Assembly: GCA_017792345.1 (NCBI GenBank)
Contig: CP051228.1
Location: 4,742,148-4,806,147, forward strand
From: Mesoflavibacter sp.
GTDB taxonomy: Bacteria > Pseudomonadota > Alphaproteobacteria > UBA8366 > Aestuariispiraceae
DNA: 64,000 bases
Direction of reading: 5' to 3'
Made by a program: the position numbers and the translations under genes. Positions within the stretch are counted from its first letter, which is position 1, and each line of letters opens with the position of its first letter. The notes beneath the pieces were generated by a model. That model ran no database searches. It saw only the letters and a list, made by a program, of their open reading frames with translations, and had not been told where the DNA came from. Below, piece after piece: positions 26,955 to 35,534 of this stretch.

Positions 26955-27991
26955 TTCGATTCAGTCGTTGCTCGACCGACATTGTCGCTCGACTTATCCA
27001 AATGGGCGAACCAGCTCGCTGTCGCGCTGGCAATGCTGTCCGGGGTCCAGAGCGGCGCCTCGCGCCAATCCTCGATCCGTTCGACCACACGGCCGACACC
27101 TTCTTCGAAGGAGATCTTCGGCGACCAGCCCAATACGGCCTTCGCCTTGTCGATATCGGCCCAGGTGCAGTCCGGTTCACCGGGCCGCTTCGGCAGCGTC
27201 ACGCGCTCCCCGCCCAGCAATTCCACCAGCTTGTTGACCGTTTGCGGATTGCCGGCACCGATGTTGAAGACTTCACCCGAAACATCCGTCCGTGCGGCCG
27301 CATAGAACCCGGCGGCGACATCGGTGACATAGATGAAATCACGCGACTGCGTACCGTCACCAACGACCGTCAACGGCTTATCGGCCAGCTTCTGCTTCAA
27401 GAACACGCCAAATACGGCACCATAGGCGCCGGTCGTCCTGGACCGCGTGCCGTAGGCGTTAAAGATGCGCACCGAATTGACCGGCAGACCATAGACCTGA
27501 TGCCAGTGCAGGGCCGCCTGCTCCCCCAGATTTTTCGACAGCGCATAGGGATATTGCGGCGAAATCGGGTTGGTTTCCCGGGTCGGCGTATCGGCCAAGC
27601 CATAGCAGGAAGACGATGCCGCATAGACGAATTTCTTCGCCCCCGCGTGACGTGCGGCCTCCAGGATACGGACGGTTCCCTGAACGTTGACCCGCATGTA
27701 GTCGGTCGGCGCTTCGATCGAAGGGACGATGTCGCCGATGCCGGCAAAATGAAAGACATAGGTCGCGCCGTCGAATAGCGGGTCGTCCTTTTCGACATCG
27801 CAGATGTCGCGCCATTCGCAGACCAGACCGGGATCGTCCTTGCGGTGCGCCAGATTGCTTTCCCGACCGCCGGTCAGATTATCGATGACGCGGACCGTGA
27901 AGCCTTCATCCCGCAACAAGTCGACCATGTGACTGCCGATGAAACCGGCGCCCCCCGTCACTACCGCAATCTTGTCTGAAGCCGTCACCAC
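26951..27991 (-). CDS. NAD-dependent sugar epimerase/dehydratase (extended SDR) 1
   Basis: 346 residues from a GTG start after GGGGGAT. Intact Rossmann motif VVTGGAGFIGSHMVDLL; Ser in AASSSCYG and the catalytic pair in YPYALSKNLGEQ (YxxxK); RIFNAYGTRSRTTGAYGAVF and DGTQSRDFIYVTDVA shape the nucleotide-sugar site. Closest in pattern to UDP-glucose or UDP-glucuronate 4-epimerases and related dehydratases. It overlaps the kinase-transferase gene by 4 bp and lies 36 bp after the second SDR, so the two probably act in sequence on one nucleotide sugar. Confidence 0.92.
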   Translation of the reverse strand: MVTASDKIAVVTGGAGFIGSHMVDLLRDEGFTVRVIDNLTGGRESNLAHRKDDPGLVCEWRDICDVEKDDPLFDGATYVFHFAGIGDIVPSIEAPTDYMRVNVQGTVRILEAARHAGAKKFVYAASSSCYGLADTPTRETNPISPQYPYALSKNLGEQAALHWHQVYGLPVNSVRIFNAYGTRSRTTGAYGAVFGVFLKQKLADKPLTVVGDGTQSRDFIYVTDVAAGFYAAARTDVSGEVFNIGAGNPQTVNKLVELLGGERVTLPKRPGEPDCTWADIDKAKAVLGWSPKISFEEGVGRVVERIEDWREAPLWTPDSIASATASWFAHLDKSSDNVGRATTESK

Positions 27992-28027
27992 ATCCCCCTG
28001 TCTCGTCCGGCCAAACAGAAACCCGCC

Positions 28028-29047
28028 TTATGACGCCTTCTTCATCTTCATCGTCGTGACGTTCACATAGTTCGGATCGGTCAGGCTGTTCGGGATCTTT
28101 CCGGCCTTGAAGGCCTCGACCAGATCACGAACCGCATCCTCGACCGTGAAGATAGGCTCAAAACCGATCTTCTCCTTGATCCGGTCGGAATTCACCCGAT
28201 AGGACCGGGTGTCGTTACTGGGCGTGAAGTCGATCTCGATTCCGCCCAGTTCCGGCATTTCCTCTTCGACGACCTTCTTGACGATCTGGGCAATCTCTTT
28301 GACCTGCAGATTGCGGAACCCGACATTGAACGTCTCGCCCTGGATCTTGTCCGACGGCAGGGCCAGCAGCAGCTGATAGGCCCGGACCATGTCCTTGATA
28401 TGCAGGTTCGGGCGGTACTGTTCGCCGCCGAAGACGGTGATCTTGCCTTTGTTGACCGCGTGGTTGGTCAGGATATTCACCGTCAGGTCCAGGCGCAGCC
28501 GCGGGCCGTAGCCGCAGACCGTCGACGGCCGGATCGTGACGCAGGTGAAATCGTCGGACTGATGCTTGAACAGCAGCGGCTCGCACATGCCCTTGAACTT
28601 GTTGTAATCCGTCAGCGGTACCAGCGGGTGATCTTCACGCACATCCGGCGCTTCGGATACGCCGTAGACCGAACTGGTCGAGGCATAGATGAAACGCTTT
28701 ACCCCCGCCTGCTTCGCCGCGACGACCATCGGCTCGAAACAGTCGTAGTTGATCGATTTGGACAGGGCGCTGTCCAACTCGAAGCTGGGATCGTTGGAAA
28801 TACAGGCCAGGTGAATGACCGCGTCATGACCTTCGACTGCCGCCGCGAAGGTCGGCGTATCGCGCAAATCGCCTTCCACAAGGGTCAGGTTCGGATTGTC
28901 TTTCGGCAGGTGATCGGTGCCGAAATACATGATGTCGAACACCGTCACCTCATAGCCGTCGTCCAGCAAGGTCGGGATCAGTAGGCTGCCGACATAGCCG
29001 GCGCCACCTGTCACCAAAACATGCTTGAACTGATTGCTGCCAGCCAT
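28028..29047 (-). CDS. NAD-dependent sugar epimerase/dehydratase (extended SDR) 2
   Basis: 339 residues from the ATG at 29047, with GGAGG 11 bases upstream; a frame to 29194 exists but adds unrelated Arg-rich sequence. HVLVTGGAGYVGSLLIPTLL is the NAD motif; YASTSSVYG and TDYNKFKGMCEPL provide the Ser and YxxxK; TIRPSTVCGYGPRLRLD and EQYRPNLHIKDMVRA are typical of nucleotide-sugar SDRs. First gene of the nine-gene operon, with a promoter-like sequence about 180 bp upstream. Two different SDRs in one operon fit a 4,6-dehydration or epimerisation followed by reduction (inference). Confidence 0.91.
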   Translation of the reverse strand: MAGSNQFKHVLVTGGAGYVGSLLIPTLLDDGYEVTVFDIMYFGTDHLPKDNPNLTLVEGDLRDTPTFAAAVEGHDAVIHLACISNDPSFELDSALSKSINYDCFEPMVVAAKQAGVKRFIYASTSSVYGVSEAPDVREDHPLVPLTDYNKFKGMCEPLLFKHQSDDFTCVTIRPSTVCGYGPRLRLDLTVNILTNHAVNKGKITVFGGEQYRPNLHIKDMVRAYQLLLALPSDKIQGETFNVGFRNLQVKEIAQIVKKVVEEEMPELGGIEIDFTPSNDTRSYRVNSDRIKEKIGFEPIFTVEDAVRDLVEAFKAGKIPNSLTDPNYVNVTTMKMKKAS

Positions 29048-29478
29048 ATCCGATATCCTCCGCAAGGTGCGCCGATCCGCCGATGACGCCATAAGATCTC
29101 TTGGTACCAACCGACATTCGCCAAGACACAACCGCCGCCAGGCAGTCGACCCGCCCGGCATGTCCCGTAGGGACGCCGTCCGACGGATTCGCAATCCGGA
29201 ATATCGCCTTCCCCGCCCCCTTTAATACATACCGGACCGTGTGCAGCAAGGCGTAGTTCACATAAATTGCATCGGAACCGGACCTTGGGATGAGAATGCC
29301 GCATTTGTTGAAGTTTCGACGGGTTTTCGGCACCTGACGGATCGGATAAGACTGACAGGGAGGAACCGCTTTCACCGCCCGTTTCGCGCAGAGGACTCGA
29401 ATCTGTGATTTACGTAGCTACCGCCTCGCGCCCGATCGTCGCGACGTATCTCGCCTCGAAATTCGATGGACCGGTGCG
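29048..29478. other. Divergent intergenic region (431 bp) between the sugar operon and the lectin-tailed SGNH gene
   Basis: No convincing gene; frames here on the minus strand lack initiation signals and family patterns. The block 29220-29275 is AT-richer and contains the promoter-like pair listed separately. The rest is ordinary GC-rich sequence. Promoters for both the long leftward operon and the rightward SGNH gene must lie here. Confidence 0.5.
29222..29249 (-). promoter_or_regulatory. Possible promoter of the nine-gene sugar operon
   Basis: Read on the minus strand, TTGCTG (29249-29244) and TATTAA (29227-29222) are separated by 16 bp, close to a sigma70 promoter. It would give a leader of roughly 170 bases before the SDR start at 29047. 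Chosen only by consensus and by the local AT content; weak evidence. Confidence 0.28.
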
Positions 29479-30846
29479 ATGCGGCCGGCGCTGATCTCCG
29501 CGGCGCTGGTCGTCGTTTCGTTACTCGCGGGTTTGGCGGCGACCGAAGCCTATCTGCGCGCCACCGGCACCCGTCCGTTGGCCGAAATCTATCCGCAGGG
29601 GATTTGTCCGACCATTTGGTGCGGTGGCGGGTTTCGCGAATACGCCGAAGAAACCGGTTGGTACACCGCCGAAGGTGTATGGCCGAAAGAATCCGAACAG
29701 CGGCCGATGACCATTTTGTCCCAGGGTCGGCGTGCGATCGAAGGAAAGATCGGGCGGGCTGCCGGTGCGCCGGGAATCGTCATTCTCGGCGGGTCGATTT
29801 CGCAAGGCATCGGTGTTCGCGATTCCGAACACTATGGCGCCGTCCTGCAACAGGTCCTACCGAATGCGGATGTCACGGTCCTGGCGACCGAGGGTTACGG
29901 CACCAGTCAGGTGCTGGGTACCCTGGATCGGATGGCGCGCCTTAACCCGGCAGCACAAGAAAAAGTCGTGGTCTACGGCTTCATCGGCCACCACCTGGAA
30001 CGCAATGTCGGTACTTTTGGCTGGAACAAGCCGCTCTCGGATCTGCTCGGCATGATCGTCGATCTGCCGCATGCCGAATTGGACAATGGCAATCTGATCC
30101 AGGTCCCGCTCCGCACCAACGCCTTCTTCTCGACCGGCTTGATGGGGGAATTGGCGATTTCCGCAGTGCTAAAAGACTGGTGGATGCGCCGTACCATGAC
30201 GCCGCGCGCCGACGATTCCGAAGAAGTAACCCAGAGACTGCTTTTGCGCCTAGACGAAGCGGTGCGCCGGCGCGGATCGAAACTAGTCGTGGCCATGCTC
30301 GACGATTATCTGTTCGATCCGCAGCTTGGCATGGTCCGCACCCCGGCCTTGGCCGAGCGTATGATGGCCTATATGCGCGACAATGGGATTGATTTCGTCG
30401 ATATGCGCCTCGACTGGCGTCGCACCCAATTGGGACTGATCTTGCACAATGGCGGCCATCCCAACGAGAGAACCCATCTGATCTGGGGACATGAACTGGG
30501 CGGCGCCCTGGTCGAGCGTCATTTGGGGGGGCTTCCCGCTGCGGGGCTGACGGTACGGAACGCAAATTTTGGGGCGGCCTGCGCGGACTACACGCCGCCC
30601 AACGATTTACCGAACCTTTATCATTGGGGGAACGCGACCGGCTATGTCGCCCAGCAATGCGCCGGACGTGGCCGATGCGATCTATTCGTCGACGTCGGCC
30701 CCGGCGCTCTCTCGGACCCGGTCAACTCCTGCGCCAAGGATATTCAGGTCGAATATTTCTGCGGCCCGGTCGGAACCGCGCGACGACTGAAGTCCAACGG
30801 CGATTCCTTCCGGAAGACCTACGAATTGTCCTGCCCTCCCGGATAG
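29479..30846 (+). CDS. SGNH-hydrolase-like anchored protein with C-terminal SUEL-type lectin-like domain
   Basis: 455 residues. One N-terminal membrane helix (LISAALVVVSLLAGLAATEAYL). The SGNH part has GIVILGGSISQGIGV (block I, Ser replacing the usual GDS) and NGGHPNERTHLIWGHEL (the late His block). Residues about 360-452 form a Cys-rich module: LTVRNANFGAACADY, WGNATGYVAQQCAGRGRCDL, CAKDIQVEYFC. Its order of AxYG-like start, CxGxxxC and a final KxxxVxYxC is that of rhamnose/galactose-binding SUEL lectins. Convergent with a second SGNH gene. It likely edits or binds an exported glycan at the periplasmic face (inference). Confidence 0.78.
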   Translation: MRPALISAALVVVSLLAGLAATEAYLRATGTRPLAEIYPQGICPTIWCGGGFREYAEETGWYTAEGVWPKESEQRPMTILSQGRRAIEGKIGRAAGAPGIVILGGSISQGIGVRDSEHYGAVLQQVLPNADVTVLATEGYGTSQVLGTLDRMARLNPAAQEKVVVYGFIGHHLERNVGTFGWNKPLSDLLGMIVDLPHAELDNGNLIQVPLRTNAFFSTGLMGELAISAVLKDWWMRRTMTPRADDSEEVTQRLLLRLDEAVRRRGSKLVVAMLDDYLFDPQLGMVRTPALAERMMAYMRDNGIDFVDMRLDWRRTQLGLILHNGGHPNERTHLIWGHELGGALVERHLGGLPAAGLTVRNANFGAACADYTPPNDLPNLYHWGNATGYVAQQCAGRGRCDLFVDVGPGALSDPVNSCAKDIQVEYFCGPVGTARRLKSNGDSFRKTYELSCPPG

Positions 30847-30854
30847 CGGCCCGG

Positions 30855-32138
30855 TCAGAACCCGTCGGCCTGCAGCACCTGTTCGGCCAGCCCCCTGGCA
30901 ACGATGTCCATGCCGCTGTCCTTCAGATGCACCGCGTCGATGAAATGCGCCTTGCGGCCGTCCGCATCGGCCGGGAACCAGGGGCCGGTATTGACGTAAT
31001 AGGCGACCTTCCCTTCCGCCCGCAAATCCCGGACCAGATCCGCCAGCGAAGTGGCAAGGAGAACCTTCTGATAGTAAACGACGGGATGAGTCTGGAAGGC
31101 CTCCTGGCCGCAATGCAGTCCGTCCGGCAACGCCTTGATGCCGATATCGACTTGTTCCATGTGGTCGTGCTGGACGCGGGCCGGATTTTCGACCCCGGGC
31201 GCGGTCCACGGGAACTCCAGATCAGAGGGGTTGGGGAAAGGTTGAAAGGCGAACAGGGTCTTTGTGCCGTCGAAAAGATCGGCGACCGCCCGCTGGCTCT
31301 TGATGTAGAAAGCCGTATGCGAAAAGGACTCCCGCGCCGCCAGCGGTTCAATCGCGACCCGCTGTAGGAAGGCATCCGATTTCGCTTCGTCGATTTGCAG
31401 TGTGTTCGGGACGACCTTCTTGCCGGTGAGTTCCCGATAGGCCGCACTATGCCGGATCAACTCATTTTCGAACCAGCCGCGATAAAAGGGCGGCTGCAAC
31501 TGGGTTCCGAGATAGCCGTCCACATAGGCGCGCATCACGGCCGTATACATCGGATTCCCGACGCCCTGAGAGGACGCGCAGACCACGGTGGCGTCGTTGG
31601 CACCATCCAGAACGACCACCCAATCCGGATCGAACTGCCGGCCCCAGAGGTCCAGTCCGATGAACTGCTGATAGGCGATCCAGCTGCCCATGGCCATGTT
31701 GACGACGGTATAGGTAACCTCGTCCTGAGCCTCGTTCAGATAGGCCTCCAATCGTGACGCGACGGTCTTGTCGTCACCTGTCGCCCCTACCCCCCAGGCG
31801 GTGGAACCGCCTGTGAACAGCACGACGCGTTCGCCGGGCGACTTCTCATACGTTTCAGTCGTGGAAAACTCATGGCCATCCCGAAAGCCGAGCGCATTGG
31901 TCGTGACATTCGCGGCGATGTTCTCACCGGTATAGCGGTCGACCCAGCCGGTATAGACGGTCGGCAGCGAATGGAACATCACATAGGGGTGGAACCGCTG
32001 CCAGATCATGTTGCCGCCGGGATCCAAATTGGCCGGCGATGCAGTGGCTCGGAAATAGGCCTCGATCCCAGCAACCAAAGCGACAAGAACCACGACGTTG
32101 ATGGTCGCGACCCGCAACAAGAACCAAATCCGCTTCAT
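30855..32138 (-). CDS. SGNH/GDSL hydrolase-like anchored protein
   Basis: 427 residues from the ATG at 32138, preceded by GGGGGGAT; upstream codons come from a tandem repeat and are rejected. N-terminal membrane helix (VATINVVVLVALVAGIEAYF). Block I is VVLFTGGSTAWGVGA, block III VVVLDGANDATV (GxND), block V HFIDAVHLKDSGMD (DxxH), so the Ser-Asn-Asp-His set is complete. Such proteins add or remove acyl groups on surface glycans. It ends the ten-gene leftward operon and faces the lectin-tailed SGNH gene 8 bp away, both sharing a GlyGlySer type of block I and an FRATxS/LRATG-like sequence after the helix. Confidence 0.83.
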   Translation of the reverse strand: MKRIWFLLRVATINVVVLVALVAGIEAYFRATASPANLDPGGNMIWQRFHPYVMFHSLPTVYTGWVDRYTGENIAANVTTNALGFRDGHEFSTTETYEKSPGERVVLFTGGSTAWGVGATGDDKTVASRLEAYLNEAQDEVTYTVVNMAMGSWIAYQQFIGLDLWGRQFDPDWVVVLDGANDATVVCASSQGVGNPMYTAVMRAYVDGYLGTQLQPPFYRGWFENELIRHSAAYRELTGKKVVPNTLQIDEAKSDAFLQRVAIEPLAARESFSHTAFYIKSQRAVADLFDGTKTLFAFQPFPNPSDLEFPWTAPGVENPARVQHDHMEQVDIGIKALPDGLHCGQEAFQTHPVVYYQKVLLATSLADLVRDLRAEGKVAYYVNTGPWFPADADGRKAHFIDAVHLKDSGMDIVARGLAEQVLQADGF

Positions 32139-32149
32139 GCCATCCCCCC

Positions 32150-32183
32150 GGTCTTTCGACGCCCCCGGTCTTTCGACGCCCCC
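32150..32183. repeat. 17-bp perfect tandem duplication
   Basis: GGTCTTTCGACGCCCCC occurs twice head to tail at 32150-32166 and 32167-32183, in the 49-bp gap between the sulfotransferase-like gene stop and the SGNH start. It probably arose by recent slippage. It lies just upstream of the SGNH ribosome-binding site, whose G-run borders the repeat, so copy number could affect translation or the spacing between the genes. Confidence 0.9.
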
Positions 32184-32187
32184 GACG

Positions 32188-33135
32188 TCAGGCAAGGTCG
32201 TGAATGCGCGCCAGCTGGTCGTCGTTCAGAATCGAACGCCAGCTTTCCCGCTCGCCCTTTCGATAGTTTTTCTGCCCTTGGACCGGTTTCTGCTTCAGCA
32301 GCGAGAAATCGAACCGATCCGCCGGGATGTCGTAGAATTCCAGAAGCGTGTTCATGAATTCCCGCGGCGTGTCGGTCATATCTTCATAATGGGTGAACAG
32401 TATATCCAGATCCGAATGCCGCGCGGCAATGTCCTTCCAGCCGTTCACCCACTGGGCGCGCTGACCGACGACCCTTTCCAGGTTCTCATCCAGGAATGCC
32501 GCAAAGGTGTCGGTTTCGCGCATTTCCTCGACAGAGGCGAACCGACCCTGCGTCATCAAGACGTGACTGCACCAGGAGATATAGCTCTGACGCAGATCTC
32601 GGTCATGCACGACCATTCGCGTCACACCGGATCGTTTCAGGATTTCGACATTCTCTTCGGTCGGATTCGCATGTTCGTTGCAGACCGCCCCGCCCCCGGC
32701 GATGCGCTGCATCCAGGACGGCAGCAGATAACCATCGAGATATCCGGGTGCGCAGACATAGCACCAGGGCATGTCCAAGCCATCCTCGAACAATGAACGC
32801 AGGTAAAGACTGCCGCATTGCCCAAGGGTGATCAACAGAACGGTTGGAATGCCGCGGTCCTGGGCCAGGGACCGGCGCCGAAAGAAGTCCGGCGCCATAT
32901 AGATCGGCAGATCGGGCGTTTCAGCGACTGCGCGGTCGAAGATCTGCACCATCAACGCTTCGGCCCCCGTCGCCTGACAGGCACGGGCGAAGGGCATCAG
33001 CAGATCCACGTCCGACGGAGCGCGGGAGAGGGCGGCATAGAGCAGGTCCTGTGCGGCCTTGGGCTCGCCCATTTCAAGCAAACGCTCCGCGGTCTGTGCG
33101 GCGCGGGCTTCCAGTGTGATCGTTGCGTCAGCCAT
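32188..33135 (-). CDS. Sulfotransferase-like protein with N-terminal TPR-like helices (paralogue 1)
   Basis: 315 residues. Residues 5-80 are two or three TPR-like helical pairs (GEPKAAQDLLYAALSRAP). The rest follows a sulfotransferase plan: VLLITLGQCGSLYLRSLF sits at the 5'-phosphosulfate loop, though without the usual PKSGT; GGAVCNEHANPTEENVEIL, then TRMVVHDRDLRQSYISW (the 3'-phosphate site R-D-R-S), and GQKNYRKGERESWRSIL at the C-terminal PAPS-binding loop. Two paralogous domains follow upstream in the operon. It would transfer sulfate from PAPS to a glycan; loss of the canonical loop makes activity uncertain. Confidence 0.77.
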   Translation of the reverse strand: MADATITLEARAAQTAERLLEMGEPKAAQDLLYAALSRAPSDVDLLMPFARACQATGAEALMVQIFDRAVAETPDLPIYMAPDFFRRRSLAQDRGIPTVLLITLGQCGSLYLRSLFEDGLDMPWCYVCAPGYLDGYLLPSWMQRIAGGGAVCNEHANPTEENVEILKRSGVTRMVVHDRDLRQSYISWCSHVLMTQGRFASVEEMRETDTFAAFLDENLERVVGQRAQWVNGWKDIAARHSDLDILFTHYEDMTDTPREFMNTLLEFYDIPADRFDFSLLKQKPVQGQKNYRKGERESWRSILNDDQLARIHDLA

Positions 33136-33355
33136 GATGCGGTATCCAACAGCCTTAGAAACAGGTCAAGGCAACTTTTTGAGGTGGCGTGCCCACTTCC
33201 GGTGGCAGACTGATCTGACGGCGGTCGTCCCGGTCAAAGCAAATCTGTGCCAATTCGCGGTTACGGGTGTCAGGGTCGCGCTCGCTATTCGAACCTGTAT
33301 ACTGTTCTCTCAACCGGCGCCGCGGCCGGACGGATAGAGACTCCGGCCGGCCCAC

Positions 33356-34423
33356 TCACTTCGACATCGCCAGATAGGACCGGACGCGGCCGGGTGTATT
33401 GCGCCAGAACCACTCGATCAGGTCCGAATCCGCCATGCTGCGCCAGCCTTCGGGATCGCCCTGCCGGAAGTTATGCGGCGTCTCGCCCCGGGTCGCCCGG
33501 TCATTCAGATGGTCGGCGACCGCATCCCGACGGTCCAGTCCGGTAGCAAAATTGATTACACCGGCAATCGTGTCGGCCGCATCCGTCCGGATGGCGTCAT
33601 AGGTGACGATCCGAACATCGATCGGCTTCTCCGCCTGATCGGCATAGCACAGCCAGCCATCGACCCATCCGGCCAGATGACCATAGTATTCGGCCGCAAA
33701 CGCCTTGAAGGATCGCGCGTATGGCGCCTTTGGCTCCGTCCCGAAGAAATGGTGATAGAGCGACGCCGTACTGGCGCGCGGATCCCGGATCTGCACGATG
33801 ATTTTACGAATGCCGGCTTCCGCCAGACGCTCCGGATTGCCGTGGGACGCGCTGGTGTGTTCGTGGGTCACGCATCCGCCCTGAGCCACGCATTTGGCCC
33901 AGGCATCAACAACGAAGTAATCCAAAGTGGCGGGCCCCGGCCTGCAGACCATCGCGGTGCGCGCGATCGGCACACCTAGTATCGACGCAAGCGTATTGGA
34001 CAGAAAGCCGCTCGCCGATTTCGGCAAGGACGCCACGTAGATGCCGGGCTGCCCCTCGGAAATGCACTCCAACTGTCGTCTGCGCATCTCGTGTCCGTAA
34101 GCGACCGCTTCGGCATAGGGCAACAGGTCGAAATCTCCCGACAGCGGGATGTCGACGGCCGCCATGAAGTCTCTCGCCGCCGCAACGTCACCGTTCTGCG
34201 ACGCCGCGACGGCCGCGCAATACTTTGCGAATGCCGCGTAGTTCGCTTCAGGCAGAAGATCGAAGGGTCGGAAAGATACCGCGTCCTGGAACCGCGCGAC
34301 GGCGGCCCTGAACGCACCCGCTGCCACCAGGTCGCTCAAATCCTGCGCGTCGGTACGGGCAATGTCGTCCGGCGCATAGCGAAATCGATCCATGTCGATT
34401 TCCAGCAAGCTCGGCCAGCGCAT
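33356..34423 (-). CDS. Sulfotransferase family protein (paralogue 2)
   Basis: 355 residues from the ATG at 34423 after GGGGGGA. Helical N-terminal half (residues about 20-115) of TPR-like character. The catalytic part is the most canonical of the three paralogues: IYVASLPKSASGFLSNTL (5'-PSB loop with PKSxS), GGCVTHEHTSASHGNPERL, KIIVQIRDPRASTASLYHH (3'-PB with R and S), and HNFRQGDPEGWRSM as the C-terminal cofactor loop. Likely uses PAPS to sulfate a carbohydrate in the cytoplasm before export. The gap to the next gene downstream is 220 bp with nothing recognisable. Confidence 0.84.
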   Translation of the reverse strand: MRWPSLLEIDMDRFRYAPDDIARTDAQDLSDLVAAGAFRAAVARFQDAVSFRPFDLLPEANYAAFAKYCAAVAASQNGDVAAARDFMAAVDIPLSGDFDLLPYAEAVAYGHEMRRRQLECISEGQPGIYVASLPKSASGFLSNTLASILGVPIARTAMVCRPGPATLDYFVVDAWAKCVAQGGCVTHEHTSASHGNPERLAEAGIRKIIVQIRDPRASTASLYHHFFGTEPKAPYARSFKAFAAEYYGHLAGWVDGWLCYADQAEKPIDVRIVTYDAIRTDAADTIAGVINFATGLDRRDAVADHLNDRATRGETPHNFRQGDPEGWRSMADSDLIEWFWRNTPGRVRSYLAMSK

Positions 34424-34481
34424 CTTCCCCCCATACGACGTGCCGTTTCGGTGATCTGAACGGACCCGCCGCCGGTCGCGG

Positions 34482-35453
34482 TCAGACCGTCGGGTTCACC
34501 GCATGCAGAATACCGTCGTTGATGTTGAAATTGCCCCATTGGGTGAAGTGTTCGGTATTGGGCGGTACGTCGAAGACGATCTCCCATCCGTCGGCCTCGA
34601 AGAGGGCCAGCAGCTCCGCGTGAACGTCCTTGCCATGCGTGCCGATATGCACCCGACGCACCTTGCGCTTCAGGATATCCATGCAGGGCGGGAAAACGAT
34701 GATCTCGGATTGCTGAATATCGGATTCCAGATAATCGACCACATCGAACGGGCCCAGCACGTCGCCAAGGGTCACGGCGCTGACGAATTTGATCTCCGCC
34801 TTGAAGTCATAGCCGGGGACCAGATCCTTCTGCAGACCCGTGGAACCGGTCTGGATCAAGTTCCGCAGCGCGTCCTTGGTATTGCCGCCGGCGATGAGCT
34901 GTTTCGCATAGATGTCGCGCGACAGGGTCTCGTTCGTCGAAATGCAATTGCCCGCGCCCGAACCAGGCGCACCGATCGGGAACAGGATCGGTTCGTTATC
35001 GGCGCCGATCGCGGCCTTGATGATCCATTGATCCTTGGGATCGATACCATTGTCCTGAAAGTGCCGGACGACCCATTCGTAGTTGGTCGGCTCCGCTTCC
35101 ACCGCCACTAGCTTGGCCGGCATCGGGTTGATCGCCTGGAGCATTTTGTAGGCGCCCACCGCCTGCGCGCCATAGCACGCGCCCAGCGTCACCATGACAT
35201 AGCGGTCTTTCGCGGCCTTCGCGGCCTCCAACCAGCCGACAGCCTCGAACCAACCCTCGCCCCAGGTCATGTCGGGCAGCGCGGTCTGCATATGGCCGCC
35301 GCCGATCGTGGCCGGATCGATGCCCCACATGGTTCGGAACTCGCCATCGGTCAGCGCACCGACGAAATCAACAAGGAAGCCCCTCGGCACATCGCCGGAA
35401 AACGGTTCCATAATATCGAAAGCGTCCACGAAACGTGCGTAATCGTTTCTCAT
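34482..35453 (-). CDS. FkbM-like methyltransferase
   Basis: 323 residues. A Rossmann-type core is visible from about residue 85: YVMVTLGACYGAQAVGAYKML as motif I, KLVAVEAEPTNYEWVVRHFQDNG as motif II with its acidic ribose ligand, then WIIKAAIGADNEPILFPIG and later FDVVDYLESDIQQSEIIVFP, which matches the D-x-x-E-S/G-D-x-Q-x-x-E pattern of FkbM enzymes (WLKIDVEGxE). FkbM proteins O-methylate sugars and antibiotics. It lies between sulfotransferase paralogue 2 and the radical SAM gene. The glycan position it would methylate is unknown. Confidence 0.75.
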   Translation of the reverse strand: MRNDYARFVDAFDIMEPFSGDVPRGFLVDFVGALTDGEFRTMWGIDPATIGGGHMQTALPDMTWGEGWFEAVGWLEAAKAAKDRYVMVTLGACYGAQAVGAYKMLQAINPMPAKLVAVEAEPTNYEWVVRHFQDNGIDPKDQWIIKAAIGADNEPILFPIGAPGSGAGNCISTNETLSRDIYAKQLIAGGNTKDALRNLIQTGSTGLQKDLVPGYDFKAEIKFVSAVTLGDVLGPFDVVDYLESDIQQSEIIVFPPCMDILKRKVRRVHIGTHGKDVHAELLALFEADGWEIVFDVPPNTEHFTQWGNFNINDGILHAVNPTV

Positions 35454-35534
35454 ATCACTCCGCCATAGAATTTGGGCCCGCGAATACCGCAGCCTGTCTA
35501 GTTGGACCGTCTCGATTCGGCAAGAAGGCAGGGG

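Noticed and set aside
20969-29047. Reading the operon as an ordinary ADP-heptose pathway for LPS core
   Set aside because: No GmhB phosphatase is seen, the kinase-transferase order is reversed, and transketolase, oxygenase and LIC12192-type genes are not part of that pathway.
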